A stretch of 64,000 bases of DNA from Sphingomonas montanisoli (GTDB lineage Bacteria; Pseudomonadota; Alphaproteobacteria; Sphingomonadales; Sphingomonadaceae). Positions 25,847-40,222 of the stretch are shown in pieces; within the stretch, counting starts at the first letter, position 1; each line of letters starts with the position of its first letter. The stretch is taken from contig NZ_VTOU01000005.1 in the NCBI RefSeq assembly GCF_008274695.1, positions 62,001-126,000 on the forward strand, read 5' to 3'. The notes under the pieces are model-generated. The model had not been told where the DNA came from, searched no databases, and saw only the letters and a program-made list of their open reading frames with translations. The translations under genes were made by a program, and so were the position numbers.

Positions 25847-26452
25847 ATGACCGTTTCGCTTTCAGGACTCTCGACCAGCCTCTCGACGTTGCTCGGCCAA
25901 TCGTCGGGCAGCGCTGCAACCGAGGGCGTGCCGGCACTGACCTACAGCAAAACGGGCAAGAGCAGCAGCGCGACCGCAGCCCCTTCGCCCAACGGCGTCA
26001 CCATCTCGGCGGCTGCGAAGGCCGCTGCGGCGGATGTCGCCGACAATGCGAAGGAGTTTGCGACCGTCGGCAAGGAAACCCGCGTCGCGCTCGACGCCGC
26101 CAAGAAAGCGGGCAAGGGCGCGGACCTGTCCGAACTGTCGGGCCGCGCGCTGGCCGCGATGGTTCTCGACAAAAGCGATCAGTTCAGCGCGGGGGAACGG
26201 GCCGCCGCGAAGAAGCAGCTCAACCAGCGCACGCGCAACGACTTCATGAGCACCGTGGGCAGCTCGGCATCGCTGACCAGCCTCGCCAATTACAACCAGC
26301 TGATGATCAGCGATTATGATTCGATGAGCGTGGAGGAACGCGAGGTGCGCGGCTGGACTGCCCAGACCCGCAGCCAGGCGGCCGCATTCGTCGCGACCGC
26401 TTCGAACACGTCGACATCGTCTCTTTTCGATCTTCTGAACCAACAAGACTAA
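25847..26452 (+). CDS. Hypothetical protein, Ala/Ser/Thr-rich
   Basis: This 201-residue protein is not one I recognise. The N-terminal 60 residues are low-complexity Ser, Thr, Gly and Ala (MTVSLSGLSTSLSTLLG), with no hydrophobic signal. The middle is helical and charged (about 60-140, with FSAGERAAAKKQLNQRTRND), and the end is again Ser/Thr-rich (TSTSSLFDLLNQQD). The composition recalls flagellar or otherwise secreted proteins lacking a cleaved signal, but this is only a resemblance. A CtrA-like box lies upstream. It stands alone between hemA and the atp operon. Confidence 0.6.
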   Translation: MTVSLSGLSTSLSTLLGQSSGSAATEGVPALTYSKTGKSSSATAAPSPNGVTISAAAKAAAADVADNAKEFATVGKETRVALDAAKKAGKGADLSELSGRALAAMVLDKSDQFSAGERAAAKKQLNQRTRNDFMSTVGSSASLTSLANYNQLMISDYDSMSVEEREVRGWTAQTRSQAAAFVATASNTSTSSLFDLLNQQD

Positions 26453-26531
26453 GCCCATTCGGACCGGCTGCAAAACAGCTGTTCCAATCGGGTTGCATCG
26501 CGTGCCCCCCCCTGCTAACCGGCCGGCCAAC

Positions 26532-26567
26532 ATGCGGGGACGCCCTCTCAGGCGCCCCCTTTTCCGC
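26532..26567 (+). terminator. Nested hairpin before the atp operon (possible terminator)
   Basis: Outer arms ATGCGG and CCGCAT enclose an inner stem (GGGGACGCC with GGCGCCCC, one bulge) followed by CCTTTT. It may end transcription of the preceding gene or be part of the atpH leader. It ends about 35 bases before atpH. Confidence 0.45.
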
Positions 26568-26601
26568 ATGGACCGAAATCCAATCGGGGGATTGAGCGCG
26601 C

Positions 26602-28688
<2,087 letters not shown>

Positions 28689-28700
28689 ACGTGATTGGCG

Positions 28701-28723
28701 CCCCCGCACCTTGCGTGCGGGGG
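28701..28723 (+). promoter_or_regulatory. Intercistronic hairpin between atpA and atpG
   Basis: A perfect 9-bp stem (CCCCCGCAC with GTGCGGGGG) and a 5-base loop lie in the 54-base gap. No U-tract follows, so it is more likely a processing or stability element than a terminator. Confidence 0.65.
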
Positions 28724-28742
28724 TGACGACTAAGGGAAGCAG

Positions 28743-29621
28743 ATGCCAAGTCTGAAGAGCCTCAAGGTCCGCATCACTTCGGTGAAGTCGACCCAGAAGA
28801 TCACCAAGGCGATGAAGATGGTCGCCGCGGCGAAGCTGCGTCGCGCCCAGTTGGCGGCCGAGGCCGGACGGCCTTATGCCGAGCGGCTGAACGCGGTGAT
28901 GGCCAGCCTCGCCTCCAAGGTGACGATTGGTCCGAATTCGCCCAAGCTGCTGGCCGGCACGGGCAATGATCAGTGCCACATGCTCGTGGTCGCGACGTCC
29001 GAGCGCGGCCTCGCCGGTGCGTTCAACACCAATATCGTCCGCGCCGCCCGCAAGAAGGCCGACGAGCTGATCGCGCAGGGCAAGACGGTGAAGTTCTACC
29101 TGATCGGCAAGAAGGGCCGTCCGGTGATCTCGCGCCTCTTCCCCGGCAAGATCGTCCATCAGGTCGATCAGAGCCACATCAAGAACGTCGCATTTGCCGA
29201 CGCGCATGAAGTGGCCGAGGATCTGATCGCGCGCTTCAACGGCGGCGAATATGACATCGCGCATCTGTTTTTCGCCAAGTTCAAGTCGGCGCTGGAGCAG
29301 ATCCCGACCGAATTGCAGATCGTGCCGGTGCCATTGGCCCCGGCCGCCGAAGCGACCGGCGTTTCCGCCGCCGTCGAATATGAGCCCGACGAGGACGAGA
29401 TCCTGGCCGAGCTTCTCCCCCGCAACGTGGCGGTACAGCTGTTCCGCGCGATGCTGGAAAATGCCGCATCGGAGCAGGGCAGCCGCATGACCGCGATGGA
29501 CAATGCGACCCGCAACGCCGGCGACATGATCAACAAGCTGACGATCCAGTATAACCGGACCCGTCAGGCGGCGATCACGACCGAACTCATCGAAATCATT
29601 GCTGGCGCGGAAGCGCTGTAA
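28743..29621 (+). CDS. atpG: ATP synthase F1 subunit gamma
   Basis: This 292-residue protein forms the rotating central shaft. The N-terminal helix ([27 protein letters not shown] in part) and C-terminal helix ([31 protein letters not shown]) are the conserved coiled-coil ends. The AAG GGAAGC leader carries the SD. It lies between atpA and atpD. Confidence 0.98.
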   Translation: MPSLKSLKVRITSVKSTQKITKAMKMVAAAKLRRAQLAAEAGRPYAERLNAVMASLASKVTIGPNSPKLLAGTGNDQCHMLVVATSERGLAGAFNTNIVRAARKKADELIAQGKTVKFYLIGKKGRPVISRLFPGKIVHQVDQSHIKNVAFADAHEVAEDLIARFNGGEYDIAHLFFAKFKSALEQIPTELQIVPVPLAPAAEATGVSAAVEYEPDEDEILAELLPRNVAVQLFRAMLENAASEQGSRMTAMDNATRNAGDMINKLTIQYNRTRQAAITTELIEIIAGAEAL

Positions 29622-31103
<1,482 letters not shown>

Positions 31104-31121
31104 CCTTCTTTTCCCTTACAA

Positions 31122-31145
31122 CCCTCTCCCGCGTGCGGGAGAGGG
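31122..31145 (+). repeat. Short palindrome between atpD and atpC (family F)
   Basis: A perfect 11-bp inverted repeat (CCCTCTCCCGC with GCGGGAGAGGG, 2-base loop). A close relative (CCCTCTCCC with GGGAGAGGG) is found at 39145-39168, so this looks like a small dispersed element that landed inside an operon. Confidence 0.7.
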
Positions 31146-31159
31146 CTTAGGAACGATAT

Positions 31160-31423
31160 ATGGCAGACCTGCACTTCGAACTCGTCACCCCGGAAAAGCT
31201 CCTCCGTTCGGAGGAAGTGTATATGGTGGTGGTTCCTGGCACCGAGGGCGATTTCGGCGTGCTCGCGGGGCATGCCCCGTTCATGTCGGTGGTCCGCCCG
31301 GGTGAGCTGTCGATCTATTCGAACCTGACGACGGTCGTCTCGCGCATCCGCGTTGAGGGCGGCTTCGCCGAGGTCAACGAAAAGGGCCTGACGGTCCTCG
31401 CCGAGCAGGCGACCGAGGCGTAA
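31160..31423 (+). CDS. atpC: ATP synthase F1 subunit epsilon, one-domain form
   Basis: This 87-residue protein contains only the N-terminal beta-sandwich of epsilon ([47 protein letters not shown]). The C-terminal helical pair that inhibits ATP hydrolysis in E. coli (total about 135-140 residues) is missing, and the frame closes cleanly at a stop, so this is not a frameshift. Loss of those helices implies that inhibition relies on other means, such as a zeta-type inhibitor encoded elsewhere. It is the last gene of the operon. Confidence 0.95.
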   Translation: MADLHFELVTPEKLLRSEEVYMVVVPGTEGDFGVLAGHAPFMSVVRPGELSIYSNLTTVVSRIRVEGGFAEVNEKGLTVLAEQATEA

Positions 31424-31476
31424 CGCCTTTCGGGGAGGCTGGGCCCTCCTCGCTGTCTCGATGGAGAGAATGAAAG

Positions 31477-31503
31477 CGGCGTCCCTCACGGGGCGCCGTT
31501 TTC
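31477..31503 (+). terminator. Intrinsic terminator after atpC
   Basis: A 9-bp stem (CGGCGTCCC at 31477-31485 with GGGGCGCCG at 31490-31498, one G-U pair) and a 4-base loop are followed by TTTTCG. It closes the atp operon. Confidence 0.85.
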
Positions 31504-31541
31504 GTATGTGGAGGATATCGGCGCCGCCCCTCCTCCCTTTC

Positions 31542-31624
31542 TCGTCATTGCGAGCGTAGCGAAGCAATCCATTCCGCAGTTGGGAGTGGATTGCCGCGTC
31601 GCCTTCGGCTCCTCGCAATGACGA
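31542..31624. repeat. Dispersed palindromic repeat, family A (short form)
   Basis: Arms TCGTCATTGCGAGCG and CTCGCAATGACGA enclose the inner pair GCAATCCATTCCGCAGTT and GGGAGTGGATTGC. It is one of two repeats in the 378-base gap between atpC and ftsH, which holds no gene: terminator, family A, family E, terminator. Confidence 0.9.
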
Positions 31625-31643
31625 GGGCGTGGGTAGAGCGAAG

Positions 31644-31736
31644 CCGTCATCCCAGTGAAGGCCGGGATCTCAGCGGGCTCTTGCGACGAACTTGCCTCCC
31701 CACCTCCTGAGATCCCGGCCTCCGCCAAGATGACGG
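31644..31736. repeat. Dispersed palindromic element, family E
   Basis: Arms CCGTCATCCCAGTGAAGGCC and GGCCTCCGCCAAGATGACGG flank the inner pair GGGATCTCAG and CTGAGATCCC. The CGTCATCCC...GGCCGGGATCTC core is a recognisable type of intergenic palindrome, distinct from family A, which lies 20 bases away. Confidence 0.8.
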
Positions 31737-31747
31737 ACGGCGGGCAC

Positions 31748-31779
31748 GAAAAAGGGGAGGACGTCGCCACCCTCCCCTT
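31748..31779 (-). terminator. Intrinsic terminator after ftsH
   Basis: On the minus strand a GGGGAGG stem, a 10-base loop and CCTCCCC are followed by TTTTT. It lies 23 bases beyond the ftsH stop. Confidence 0.85.
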
Positions 31780-31801
31780 CATCATTTCGTCGGCAGGGCG
31801 A

Positions 31802-33754
<1,953 letters not shown>

Positions 33755-33838
33755 TCTCTGGGGTCCGCCTTTCGTGCGGTATGAAGATAGGCATTCGAGG
33801 GTTAATGACAATGCACCCGGTCACAAGACGGACCGATT

Positions 33839-34795
33839 TCAGCGCCGTTCAGGCGCCTTTTGGACGAGCAGCCTGTCGCCGGGCTGAAGGATCAGCCCAC
33901 CAATGCTGGCCGGTAGCCCATTTTCGAGGCGATCGAGCAGAGTATCGAGGCTAGGCCCGTCCGCAGGCGAATCAGCACGCGCGATCAATTTTGCGAGCAC
34001 GCGACGGGCGATGTCGCGCGGCAGCCCATCGATATCGGCGACGATCACGTCGGTTTCGAGCGAGCAGCGCGAACGGATGACCTCCGCCGCCACCCAATCG
34101 AGCGCGGCTTCGCCTTGCGCCAGATGATGCGCAGTGGCGACGAGCCGGACGGGATCGATCCAGTCGGTTTCGGCAAGAAGCGCGCGCGCACGGGTGCGGT
34201 CGTGCCGAGGATCGCGGTTCGAAGGGTCGTCGACGGTGGGCACGGCCGACGCGATCGCGACGAGGTCCGCGCGGCGCCAACCGAGAAGCGGCCGGATCAG
34301 AGCCAGGCCCTCGCCCAGATCGCGCCGCGCACGGATACCCGACAGCCCGCCAAGGCCGCTGCCGCGTGCGAGCCGCATCAGCATCGTTTCCGCCTGATCA
34401 TCGGCATGGTGTGCGGTAAGGAGCGCCGTCCCCCCCTGCCCTCGTGCCCAATCGGACAGCGCAGCATAACGGGCGTCGCGCGCCTGCGCCTGGATGCTGG
34501 CACCCGGCGTGACGTCGACCGTCAGGATCGCGTGCGCAATGCCCAGACTTTGGCAGGTGTTGGCAACGAGTTGAGCCTCGGCTTTCGCCTCTGGCCTCAA
34601 TCCGTGATCGACAGTCGCCGCAACAACACGCTCGGAAAAGGCCGCGGCTGCAAGCAGCAGCATCGCCATGCTGTCCGGCCCGCCCGACACCGCGAGAGCC
34701 AGACCGCCCCCGCCGCACAAAGCCTCGACGTCTGCCCGAAACCGGGCGATCAGAGCGTCGGGGATCAGGCCAGGTGCCTCACGGACATTTGGCAT
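33839..34795 (-). CDS. tilS: tRNA(Ile)-lysidine synthetase
   Basis: This 318-residue protein carries the PP-loop SGGPDS at residues 37-42, AATVDHGLRPEA, and LTAHHADDQAETMLMR, all hallmarks of TilS. It changes C34 of the AUA-reading tRNA-Ile to lysidine using ATP and lysine, and is essential in most bacteria. At 318 residues it is a short version, with a reduced C-terminal region compared with the E. coli enzyme. Its first 17 bases overlap the end of cpoB, showing translational linkage. Confidence 0.95.
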   Translation of the reverse strand: MPNVREAPGLIPDALIARFRADVEALCGGGGLALAVSGGPDSMAMLLLAAAAFSERVVAATVDHGLRPEAKAEAQLVANTCQSLGIAHAILTVDVTPGASIQAQARDARYAALSDWARGQGGTALLTAHHADDQAETMLMRLARGSGLGGLSGIRARRDLGEGLALIRPLLGWRRADLVAIASAVPTVDDPSNRDPRHDRTRARALLAETDWIDPVRLVATAHHLAQGEAALDWVAAEVIRSRCSLETDVIVADIDGLPRDIARRVLAKLIARADSPADGPSLDTLLDRLENGLPASIGGLILQPGDRLLVQKAPERR

Positions 34796-35660
34796 CGGCC
34801 TTTCCCTTGGCGACCAGATCAGCGAGGCCGCCGGTCACCTTGTCCGGATATTTGGACGCAAGCACTTCATAGGCCTGACACGCCTTGTCTGGCAGCGGCG
34901 GTTTCCGCTTCATCAGCGCCTGCGCCATATAGACGTAGCTGTGCGGCGCGCGCTCGCCCGCTTCGTCCTTCGTATTCTCGAAGAATTCGCGGATCGCCTC
35001 GTTATACTGGCCGTTGTCGAGATAGGCACGACCGGCAAGGTTACGAGCATAGCTCGCATATTTGTTCTTCGGATATTTGGTGGCCATCGCCTTCAGCGCG
35101 GTCGCGGCCTCCGGAAACTTCTTCGCCGTCCACAGATCGTAGCCCGCCATATAGGCGTCCTTGCCCGGATCGCCGCTGGGCGCTGTCGCGGGGGCCGCCT
35201 CGGCCGTGGCGGGCGCAGGCGTGCCGCCGGTTGCGCCCTTGGGGGCCGGCGGAACTACATAAGGCAGGGTTGCGCCCGGAGCGGCGCCAGCAACGTCCGC
35301 TGGCGGCGCGGCGGCAGCCTTCAGCTTCGCGACATCTTCAGTCAGCTGGCGAACCTTGAAGCTGTTCTGCTCCATCTGGCCCGTCATGTCGGCCAGAGTT
35401 CGTTCTAGGGCATCGACGCGGCGCATCAGATCAGCCAATGGCGCATCGGAGGGCATTCCAGCTGGCATTGGCACGGCCGTCGGTGCCTTGATCTCGGGCT
35501 CGAAATATTGCTGCGCCCCGCCGGGGAACACCTTGCGTTGGACGGCGCGCATCTCTTTTTCCAGCACGCCGACACGGGATTCGACGGTCGCGGGCGGCGG
35601 CGCGGCAAGCGCCGGCACGGCCGAAGAAAGAAGCAGGAGGGCGGCAAACGCCTTGGTCAT
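34779..35660 (-). CDS. cpoB: Tol-Pal system protein YbgF/CpoB
   Basis: This 293-residue periplasmic protein has a signal peptide (about 1-19), an N-terminal coiled-coil trimerisation region (VESRVGVLEKEMRAVQRKVF, then LMRRVDALERTLADMTGQMEQN in part), a Pro/Ala-rich linker, and C-terminal TPRs (DAYMAGYDLWTAKKFPEAA, ALMKRKPPLPDKACQAYE). It coordinates septal peptidoglycan synthesis with outer-membrane constriction. The cpoB-tilS-ftsH order is common in alphaproteobacteria; tol-pal itself is not in the window. Confidence 0.93.
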   Translation of the reverse strand: MTKAFAALLLLSSAVPALAAPPPATVESRVGVLEKEMRAVQRKVFPGGAQQYFEPEIKAPTAVPMPAGMPSDAPLADLMRRVDALERTLADMTGQMEQNSFKVRQLTEDVAKLKAAAAPPADVAGAAPGATLPYVVPPAPKGATGGTPAPATAEAAPATAPSGDPGKDAYMAGYDLWTAKKFPEAATALKAMATKYPKNKYASYARNLAGRAYLDNGQYNEAIREFFENTKDEAGERAPHSYVYMAQALMKRKPPLPDKACQAYEVLASKYPDKVTGGLADLVAKGKADAKCP

Positions 35661-35724
35661 CGCGGGAAACGTCCTTGAAGCGCGGGGAGTTATCGCCGCC
35701 TTGTCGCCCGGTTAGGCGCAGGGA

Positions 35725-36672
35725 TCAAGGCTGGAGCGGCGCTTCCGGAGCGGCGGCCGCGTCGGACGGGGTCGAATCGTCGGCGCGCGGACGGCTAAAT
35801 CGGCGAAGGCTGCGCGGCTGATCGACGACAGGCGCGACCGGCGACGCCTCAGGCAGCGGCTTGCCCGTCGCGATCGCGGTGACGGCGTCGCGCTTGAGGC
35901 TATACGCGCGGACGAGCCGATCAGGTTCGCCGATCGCGGGCAACTCGGCGGTGCCGATCATCACCTTGATCGACTGAGGCCGACCGGTGCGCAGGATCGG
36001 GTCGGTCGCTGTTTCGGGCAGGTCGAAGCGCTCGCCGGCCTTCATCACATCCATGTAGTAGGTCGGCCCGCCAGTGCGTTCGGAGATTTTGAGCCAGACG
36101 TCCTCGGTCGCTGTAACGCCGATCGGCCCAGTCGGCACTGCCGGCTCCGCCGGTTGGGCGACAGGCGCCACGACAGTGCGCGTGACGGGCGCCGCAGGGG
36201 CGGGTCCCGCAGGGCGGCTATTTTCCGGTGTATCGGCCGCAAGTTGGGCGAGATCGCTGCTGTCGCCTTCGAAGCGGAGCAGAAGATAGCCCATGCCCAG
36301 CAGCACCGCGACGCCCAGCGCGATCATCGCGAGCAGCTTGGAAGGTACGCGCGAAGGATCGGCGGGTTCATAGGCCTGCGGCTGGAAGGCGGCACGATCG
36401 ACATCGCCCACCTCGTCGCGGAAAGCACGCGACATCGCATTTCCATCGAGCCCGAGCGTGTTAGCATACGTCTTCACGAAGCCTGCGGCATAGGGAAGTG
36501 CCGGCAGTGCTGCGAAATCGCTACGCTCGATCGCGTCGAGATGACGCGCGGGAATGCGGGTACGGCTGGCGATATCTTCGATTTCGATCTTCTGCGCATT
36601 GCGCGCGGCGGCGAGTTCATCGCCGACCCGGCGTGCGAACAGCCCAGCTTCGTCTTTGTCGTCGACCGCCAT
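35725..36672 (-). CDS. RodZ-like HTH membrane protein (DUF4115)
   Basis: This 315-residue protein has an N-terminal Xre-type HTH (about 10-90: GDELAAARNAQKIEIEDIAS, YAAGFVKTYANTLGL), one membrane segment at about 113-132, a Pro/Ala linker, and a C-terminal DUF4115 beta domain (about 190-265: GVTATEDVWLKISER). This is the layout of RodZ, which links MreB to the cell-wall machinery. A strong SD (AAGGAGTTTCG) precedes the ATG. The C-terminal tail (about 285-315) is disordered. Confidence 0.88.
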   Translation of the reverse strand: MAVDDKDEAGLFARRVGDELAAARNAQKIEIEDIASRTRIPARHLDAIERSDFAALPALPYAAGFVKTYANTLGLDGNAMSRAFRDEVGDVDRAAFQPQAYEPADPSRVPSKLLAMIALGVAVLLGMGYLLLRFEGDSSDLAQLAADTPENSRPAGPAPAAPVTRTVVAPVAQPAEPAVPTGPIGVTATEDVWLKISERTGGPTYYMDVMKAGERFDLPETATDPILRTGRPQSIKVMIGTAELPAIGEPDRLVRAYSLKRDAVTAIATGKPLPEASPVAPVVDQPRSLRRFSRPRADDSTPSDAAAAPEAPLQP

Positions 36673-36769
36673 CGAAACTCCTTCACGCCGCCAAGCGCGG
36701 CGTCCCCCCGCCAGCGTTTGTCAAAGCCGCGTCCGGAAAAGTCAAACTTTCAGATGTTAACCCGCTGAT

Positions 36770-39055
36770 TCAGACGATTGCGACACCTTCCTGTGCCGCC
36801 CAGCCCGCCAGATCGTCGCGCATCGAGCGCGAACGGCGGGTCAGCAATTCTGGCATCAGCGCACGCAACGCACCCGCATCCAGCGACCGGATCATCGCCT
36901 TGACGGGCCCGATCGCCGCCGGGGTGATCGACAATCGATCGATACCCAGCCCGATCAACGCCATCGCCTCCAGCGCGCGCCCGCCCATTTCGCCACACAC
37001 GCCAACAGGCACCCGTGCGTCGATCGCCTGGAGCACCACGCGGTTTACGAAGCGCAGGATCGCGGGCGACAGCCAGTCGTAACGCTCGGCCAGCTTCGGA
37101 TTGGCGCGATCGGCCGCGAACAGGAACTGGGTCAGGTCGTTGGTGCCGATCGACAGAAAATCGAGCTGTGGCAGGATCATGTCTAGGGTTTCGGCGAGCG
37201 CCGGAACCTCCAGCATCGTGCCGTAACGGACGTGGATCGGCGTCGGCCGGTTGCGACCGTGGATCCACTTGCGCTGCGCCTCGAACAGTGCGCGGGCCTC
37301 TTCGAACTCCCAGGGTTCGGACACCATGGGGAACATCACGTTGAGCGTGCGTCCCGCCGCCGCCTCCAACAGCGCGCGCGCCTGTACCTTCATCAGCCCG
37401 TCGCGTTCCAGCCCGAGCCGGATCGCGCGCCACCCGAGCGCCGGATTCTCCTCATCCTCGTCGGCCTGTCCGCCGTTCAAATAGGGCAAAGCCTTGTCGC
37501 CGCCGATGTCGACCGTGCGGAAGATGACGGGACGATCGCCTGCGGCATCGAGCACTTCGCGATATAGTCGTTGCTGGCGCTCGCGCTGCGGCAACGTCGC
37601 CGAAACGAGGAACTGAAATTCGGTGCGGAACAGGCCGACACCGTCGGCGCCGGTGACATCGAGCGCCGCCATGTCGTCGCGCAAGCCGGCATTGACCATC
37701 AGCTCGATCCGAACACCGTCCTTCGTGATCGCGGGCAGATCGCGCATCGCGGCGAACTCGGCGCGCCGGCGCTGGGTGATCAGGAACTTGGCATCAAAAG
37801 CCTCGTCCATCGTCGGCGTCGGCCGTACGATGACATTGCCCGTCGTCCCGTCGAGCAGGATCGCATCCCCTTCCCCGATCGTCCGGCGCACGTCCTTGAC
37901 GCGGCCGAGCACGGGCACACCCATCGCCCGCGCGACGATGGTCACATGCGCGGTCAGTGAGCCTTCTTCCAGCACGACGCCTTTCAGCCGGCGGCGATCA
38001 TATTCGAGCAGCTCGGCAGGGCCGAGGTTGCGTGCGATCAGGATCGTGTCCTGCCGCAAGCCCATCTGCGCCGCGGTGCCGAGTTGCCCCGATACGATGC
38101 GGAGCAGGCGGTTCGACAGATCCTCCAGATCGTGCATGCGATCGGCGAGCAGCGGATCGCCGATCTCGCGCATCCGCATCCGGGTGCGCTGCTGCACGCG
38201 CTCGATCGCTGCTTCGGCGGTCAGGCCGCTGTCGATCGCCTCGTTGATGCGGCGGATCCAGCCTTCGTCATAAGCGAACATCTTGTACATCGCGAGGATG
38301 TCCTGATGTTCGCCGCCTGCGCCGAAATCGGCCTCGCGCGTCATCCGCTCGATCTGGTCGCGCATCTTGGCGAAGGCCGAGATGACGCGGTGGCGTTCGA
38401 CCTCGATATCCTCGGCGACGGTATGTTCGATCTCGATGCGTGGCTGGTGATAGACCGCCTGGCCGCGCGCCATGCCTTCGACCAGCTTGAGCCCGGTCAG
38501 ACGGACCGGGCTCGTGTCGCGCTGCCCTTTCGTGCCGCCTGGACCGCTCTCGTCGATCAGGCCGGCGCCGGCGATCAATTCCGCAAGAACCATCGCAACT
38601 GTCTGAAGCGCTTCCACTTCGACATCATCGAACTTGCGGGTGTCGCTGTGCTGAACGGACAGGACTCCCACCGCCTCCTGGCGGCGGACGATCGGAACGC
38701 CGGCAAAACTGTGGTAGAGTTCTTCACCCGTTTCCGGCTTGTAGGCGAAGTCCGGATGGCTGGTCGCTTCCTCGAGATTGAGCGTCTCGACGTCCTCGGC
38801 GATCGTGCCGACCAGACCTTCACCCAGCGCCAGCTTCGTGACGTGGACGGCCTCCTGCTTCAACCCGCGGGTCGCGAAGAGTTCCAGCACGCCGTCACGC
38901 AGCAGATAGATCGAACACACTTCGGTGTGCAGCGCCTCACCGATAATCTGGACGACCTGGTTGAGCTTCGCCTGCGCGGCGGACCGCGACGCCATGACGT
39001 CGTGCAGGCGCGTCAGGATTTCGCGCGCGGCGGAGGTGGCGGTTGCTGGAGCCAT
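36770..39055 (-). CDS. ptsP: Phosphoenolpyruvate-protein phosphotransferase EI-Ntr
   Basis: This 761-residue protein has a GAF domain (about 25-165) fused to a full PTS enzyme I. The phospho-accepting histidine lies in GSLTAHVTIVARAMGVPV, the PEP-binding TIM barrel includes GLFRTEFQFL and FRTVDIGGDKALPY, and the active-site cysteine is in VGVCGEMGG. It feeds phosphate into the nitrogen PTS (NPr, EIIA-Ntr), a signalling rather than sugar-uptake chain. It lies downstream of lysC, an arrangement common in alphaproteobacteria. Confidence 0.96.
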   Translation of the reverse strand: MAPATATSAAREILTRLHDVMASRSAAQAKLNQVVQIIGEALHTEVCSIYLLRDGVLELFATRGLKQEAVHVTKLALGEGLVGTIAEDVETLNLEEATSHPDFAYKPETGEELYHSFAGVPIVRRQEAVGVLSVQHSDTRKFDDVEVEALQTVAMVLAELIAGAGLIDESGPGGTKGQRDTSPVRLTGLKLVEGMARGQAVYHQPRIEIEHTVAEDIEVERHRVISAFAKMRDQIERMTREADFGAGGEHQDILAMYKMFAYDEGWIRRINEAIDSGLTAEAAIERVQQRTRMRMREIGDPLLADRMHDLEDLSNRLLRIVSGQLGTAAQMGLRQDTILIARNLGPAELLEYDRRRLKGVVLEEGSLTAHVTIVARAMGVPVLGRVKDVRRTIGEGDAILLDGTTGNVIVRPTPTMDEAFDAKFLITQRRRAEFAAMRDLPAITKDGVRIELMVNAGLRDDMAALDVTGADGVGLFRTEFQFLVSATLPQRERQQRLYREVLDAAGDRPVIFRTVDIGGDKALPYLNGGQADEDEENPALGWRAIRLGLERDGLMKVQARALLEAAAGRTLNVMFPMVSEPWEFEEARALFEAQRKWIHGRNRPTPIHVRYGTMLEVPALAETLDMILPQLDFLSIGTNDLTQFLFAADRANPKLAERYDWLSPAILRFVNRVVLQAIDARVPVGVCGEMGGRALEAMALIGLGIDRLSITPAAIGPVKAMIRSLDAGALRALMPELLTRRSRSMRDDLAGWAAQEGVAIV

Positions 39056-39144
39056 GGAGTGATGCGCTAACAGAAAGCGAAGGCGCTTTCCAAGGGTGCG
39101 CCTGTCATCATGGACGAAGTTTTCTTGTGGGTCGCCCTATGTTT

Positions 39145-39168
39145 CCCTCTCCCACGGACGGGAGAGGG
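39145..39168. repeat. Short palindrome, family F
   Basis: CCCTCTCCC, six bases, GGGAGAGGG lies in the gap between ptsP and the nitronate monooxygenase gene, on the upstream side of ptsP. It is related to the atpD-atpC palindrome at 31122. Confidence 0.6.
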
Positions 39169-39182
39169 TTGATCGTCCGCGA

Positions 39183-40196
39183 TCAGCGCCGCTCGAGCGC
39201 GGCCGCGGCTTCGTCCATCAAGGTGCCGATGATTTCGGCCAGCGGCTCCTCCTTCGTGACCATGCCGACCGACTGGCCGGCCATCAGGCTGCCATGTTCG
39301 ACATCGCCGTCGATCACCGCGCGGCGCAGCGCGCCGGCCCAATAATGTTCGATCTGGAGCTGGGCCTCCATCATCTCGACCTTGCCCTCGTCGAGCAGCT
39401 GCGCCACTTCGCGCTGCTTGGCGGTGAACAGCTCCGACGACGAATTCTTGAGCGCCCGCACGGGGATGACCGGCAGGCGCGGGTCGATCTGGACGCTCGC
39501 GATCGCATCGCGCGCCGAGGCACGGATGAACGCCTTCTTGAAATTGGGGTGCGCAATCGATTCGGTCGCACAGACGAAGCGGGTGCCAAGCTGTACGCCC
39601 GCCGCACCCATCTCCAGATAGCCCGTGATCGCCTCGCCACGCCCGATCCCGCCCGCGACGAACACCGGGAGCTGATCGGCGATGAGCGGCAGCATTTCCT
39701 GTGCCAGCACCGAGGTCGATACCGGGCCGATATGGCCGCCCGCCTCCATGCCCTCGATGACCAGCGCGTCGACGCCCGAGCGGATGAGCTTCTTGGCGAG
39801 CGCGAGCGCGGGGGCGAAACAGATCACCTTCGCACCCGAAGCCTTGATCTTCTCGATCGCACCGCCCGGCGGCAGACCGCCCGCGAGAACGACATGGCCG
39901 ACATTGTGCTTCGCGCAGACCTCGATCAGATCGGTGAGCTGCGGGTGCATCGTGATCAGGTTGACGCCGAACGGCCGTTCGGTAAGCGCCTTCGTGCCCG
40001 CAATCTCGGCATCGAGCAGCTCCGGGCTCATCGCCCCGCACGCGATCACGCCGAAGCCACCCGCATTAGACATGGCCGAGACGAGGTGACGCTCGCTGAC
40101 CCAGCTCATCGCTCCGGCAAGGATCGCGACTTCGCTGCCGAAGAATTCGCTGCCGCGCGCCATCAGCGCCTTAAGCCGGTCTTGCCCTTTGGTCAT
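39183..40196 (-). CDS. Nitronate monooxygenase (2-nitropropane dioxygenase family)
   Basis: This 337-residue FMN-dependent TIM-barrel protein shows ILAGAMSWVSERHLVSAMSN, GFGVIACGAM, LVIEGMEAGGHIG and FVAGGIGRGEAI, matching the NMO family. The catalytic histidine is plausible in EAGGHIGP. It oxidises alkyl nitronates and similar toxic nitro compounds, although many family members are uncharacterised. It lies between the lipoprotein hydrolase and ptsP on one strand, so it is probably in the same transcript as lysC. Confidence 0.9.
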   Translation of the reverse strand: MTKGQDRLKALMARGSEFFGSEVAILAGAMSWVSERHLVSAMSNAGGFGVIACGAMSPELLDAEIAGTKALTERPFGVNLITMHPQLTDLIEVCAKHNVGHVVLAGGLPPGGAIEKIKASGAKVICFAPALALAKKLIRSGVDALVIEGMEAGGHIGPVSTSVLAQEMLPLIADQLPVFVAGGIGRGEAITGYLEMGAAGVQLGTRFVCATESIAHPNFKKAFIRASARDAIASVQIDPRLPVIPVRALKNSSSELFTAKQREVAQLLDEGKVEMMEAQLQIEHYWAGALRRAVIDGDVEHGSLMAGQSVGMVTKEEPLAEIIGTLMDEAAAALERR

Positions 40197-40222
40197 TCGT
40201 AAATCCTATCGTTTGGGCCCGC

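Noticed and set aside
26502-26512. C-tract before the atp operon as a phase-variation site
   Set aside because: It is intergenic with no clear promoter spacing that its length would alter.
33755-33838. Heat-shock (RpoH) promoter before ftsH
   Set aside because: Only a CTTG-like element with a poor second box was seen, and ftsH may be read through from tilS.
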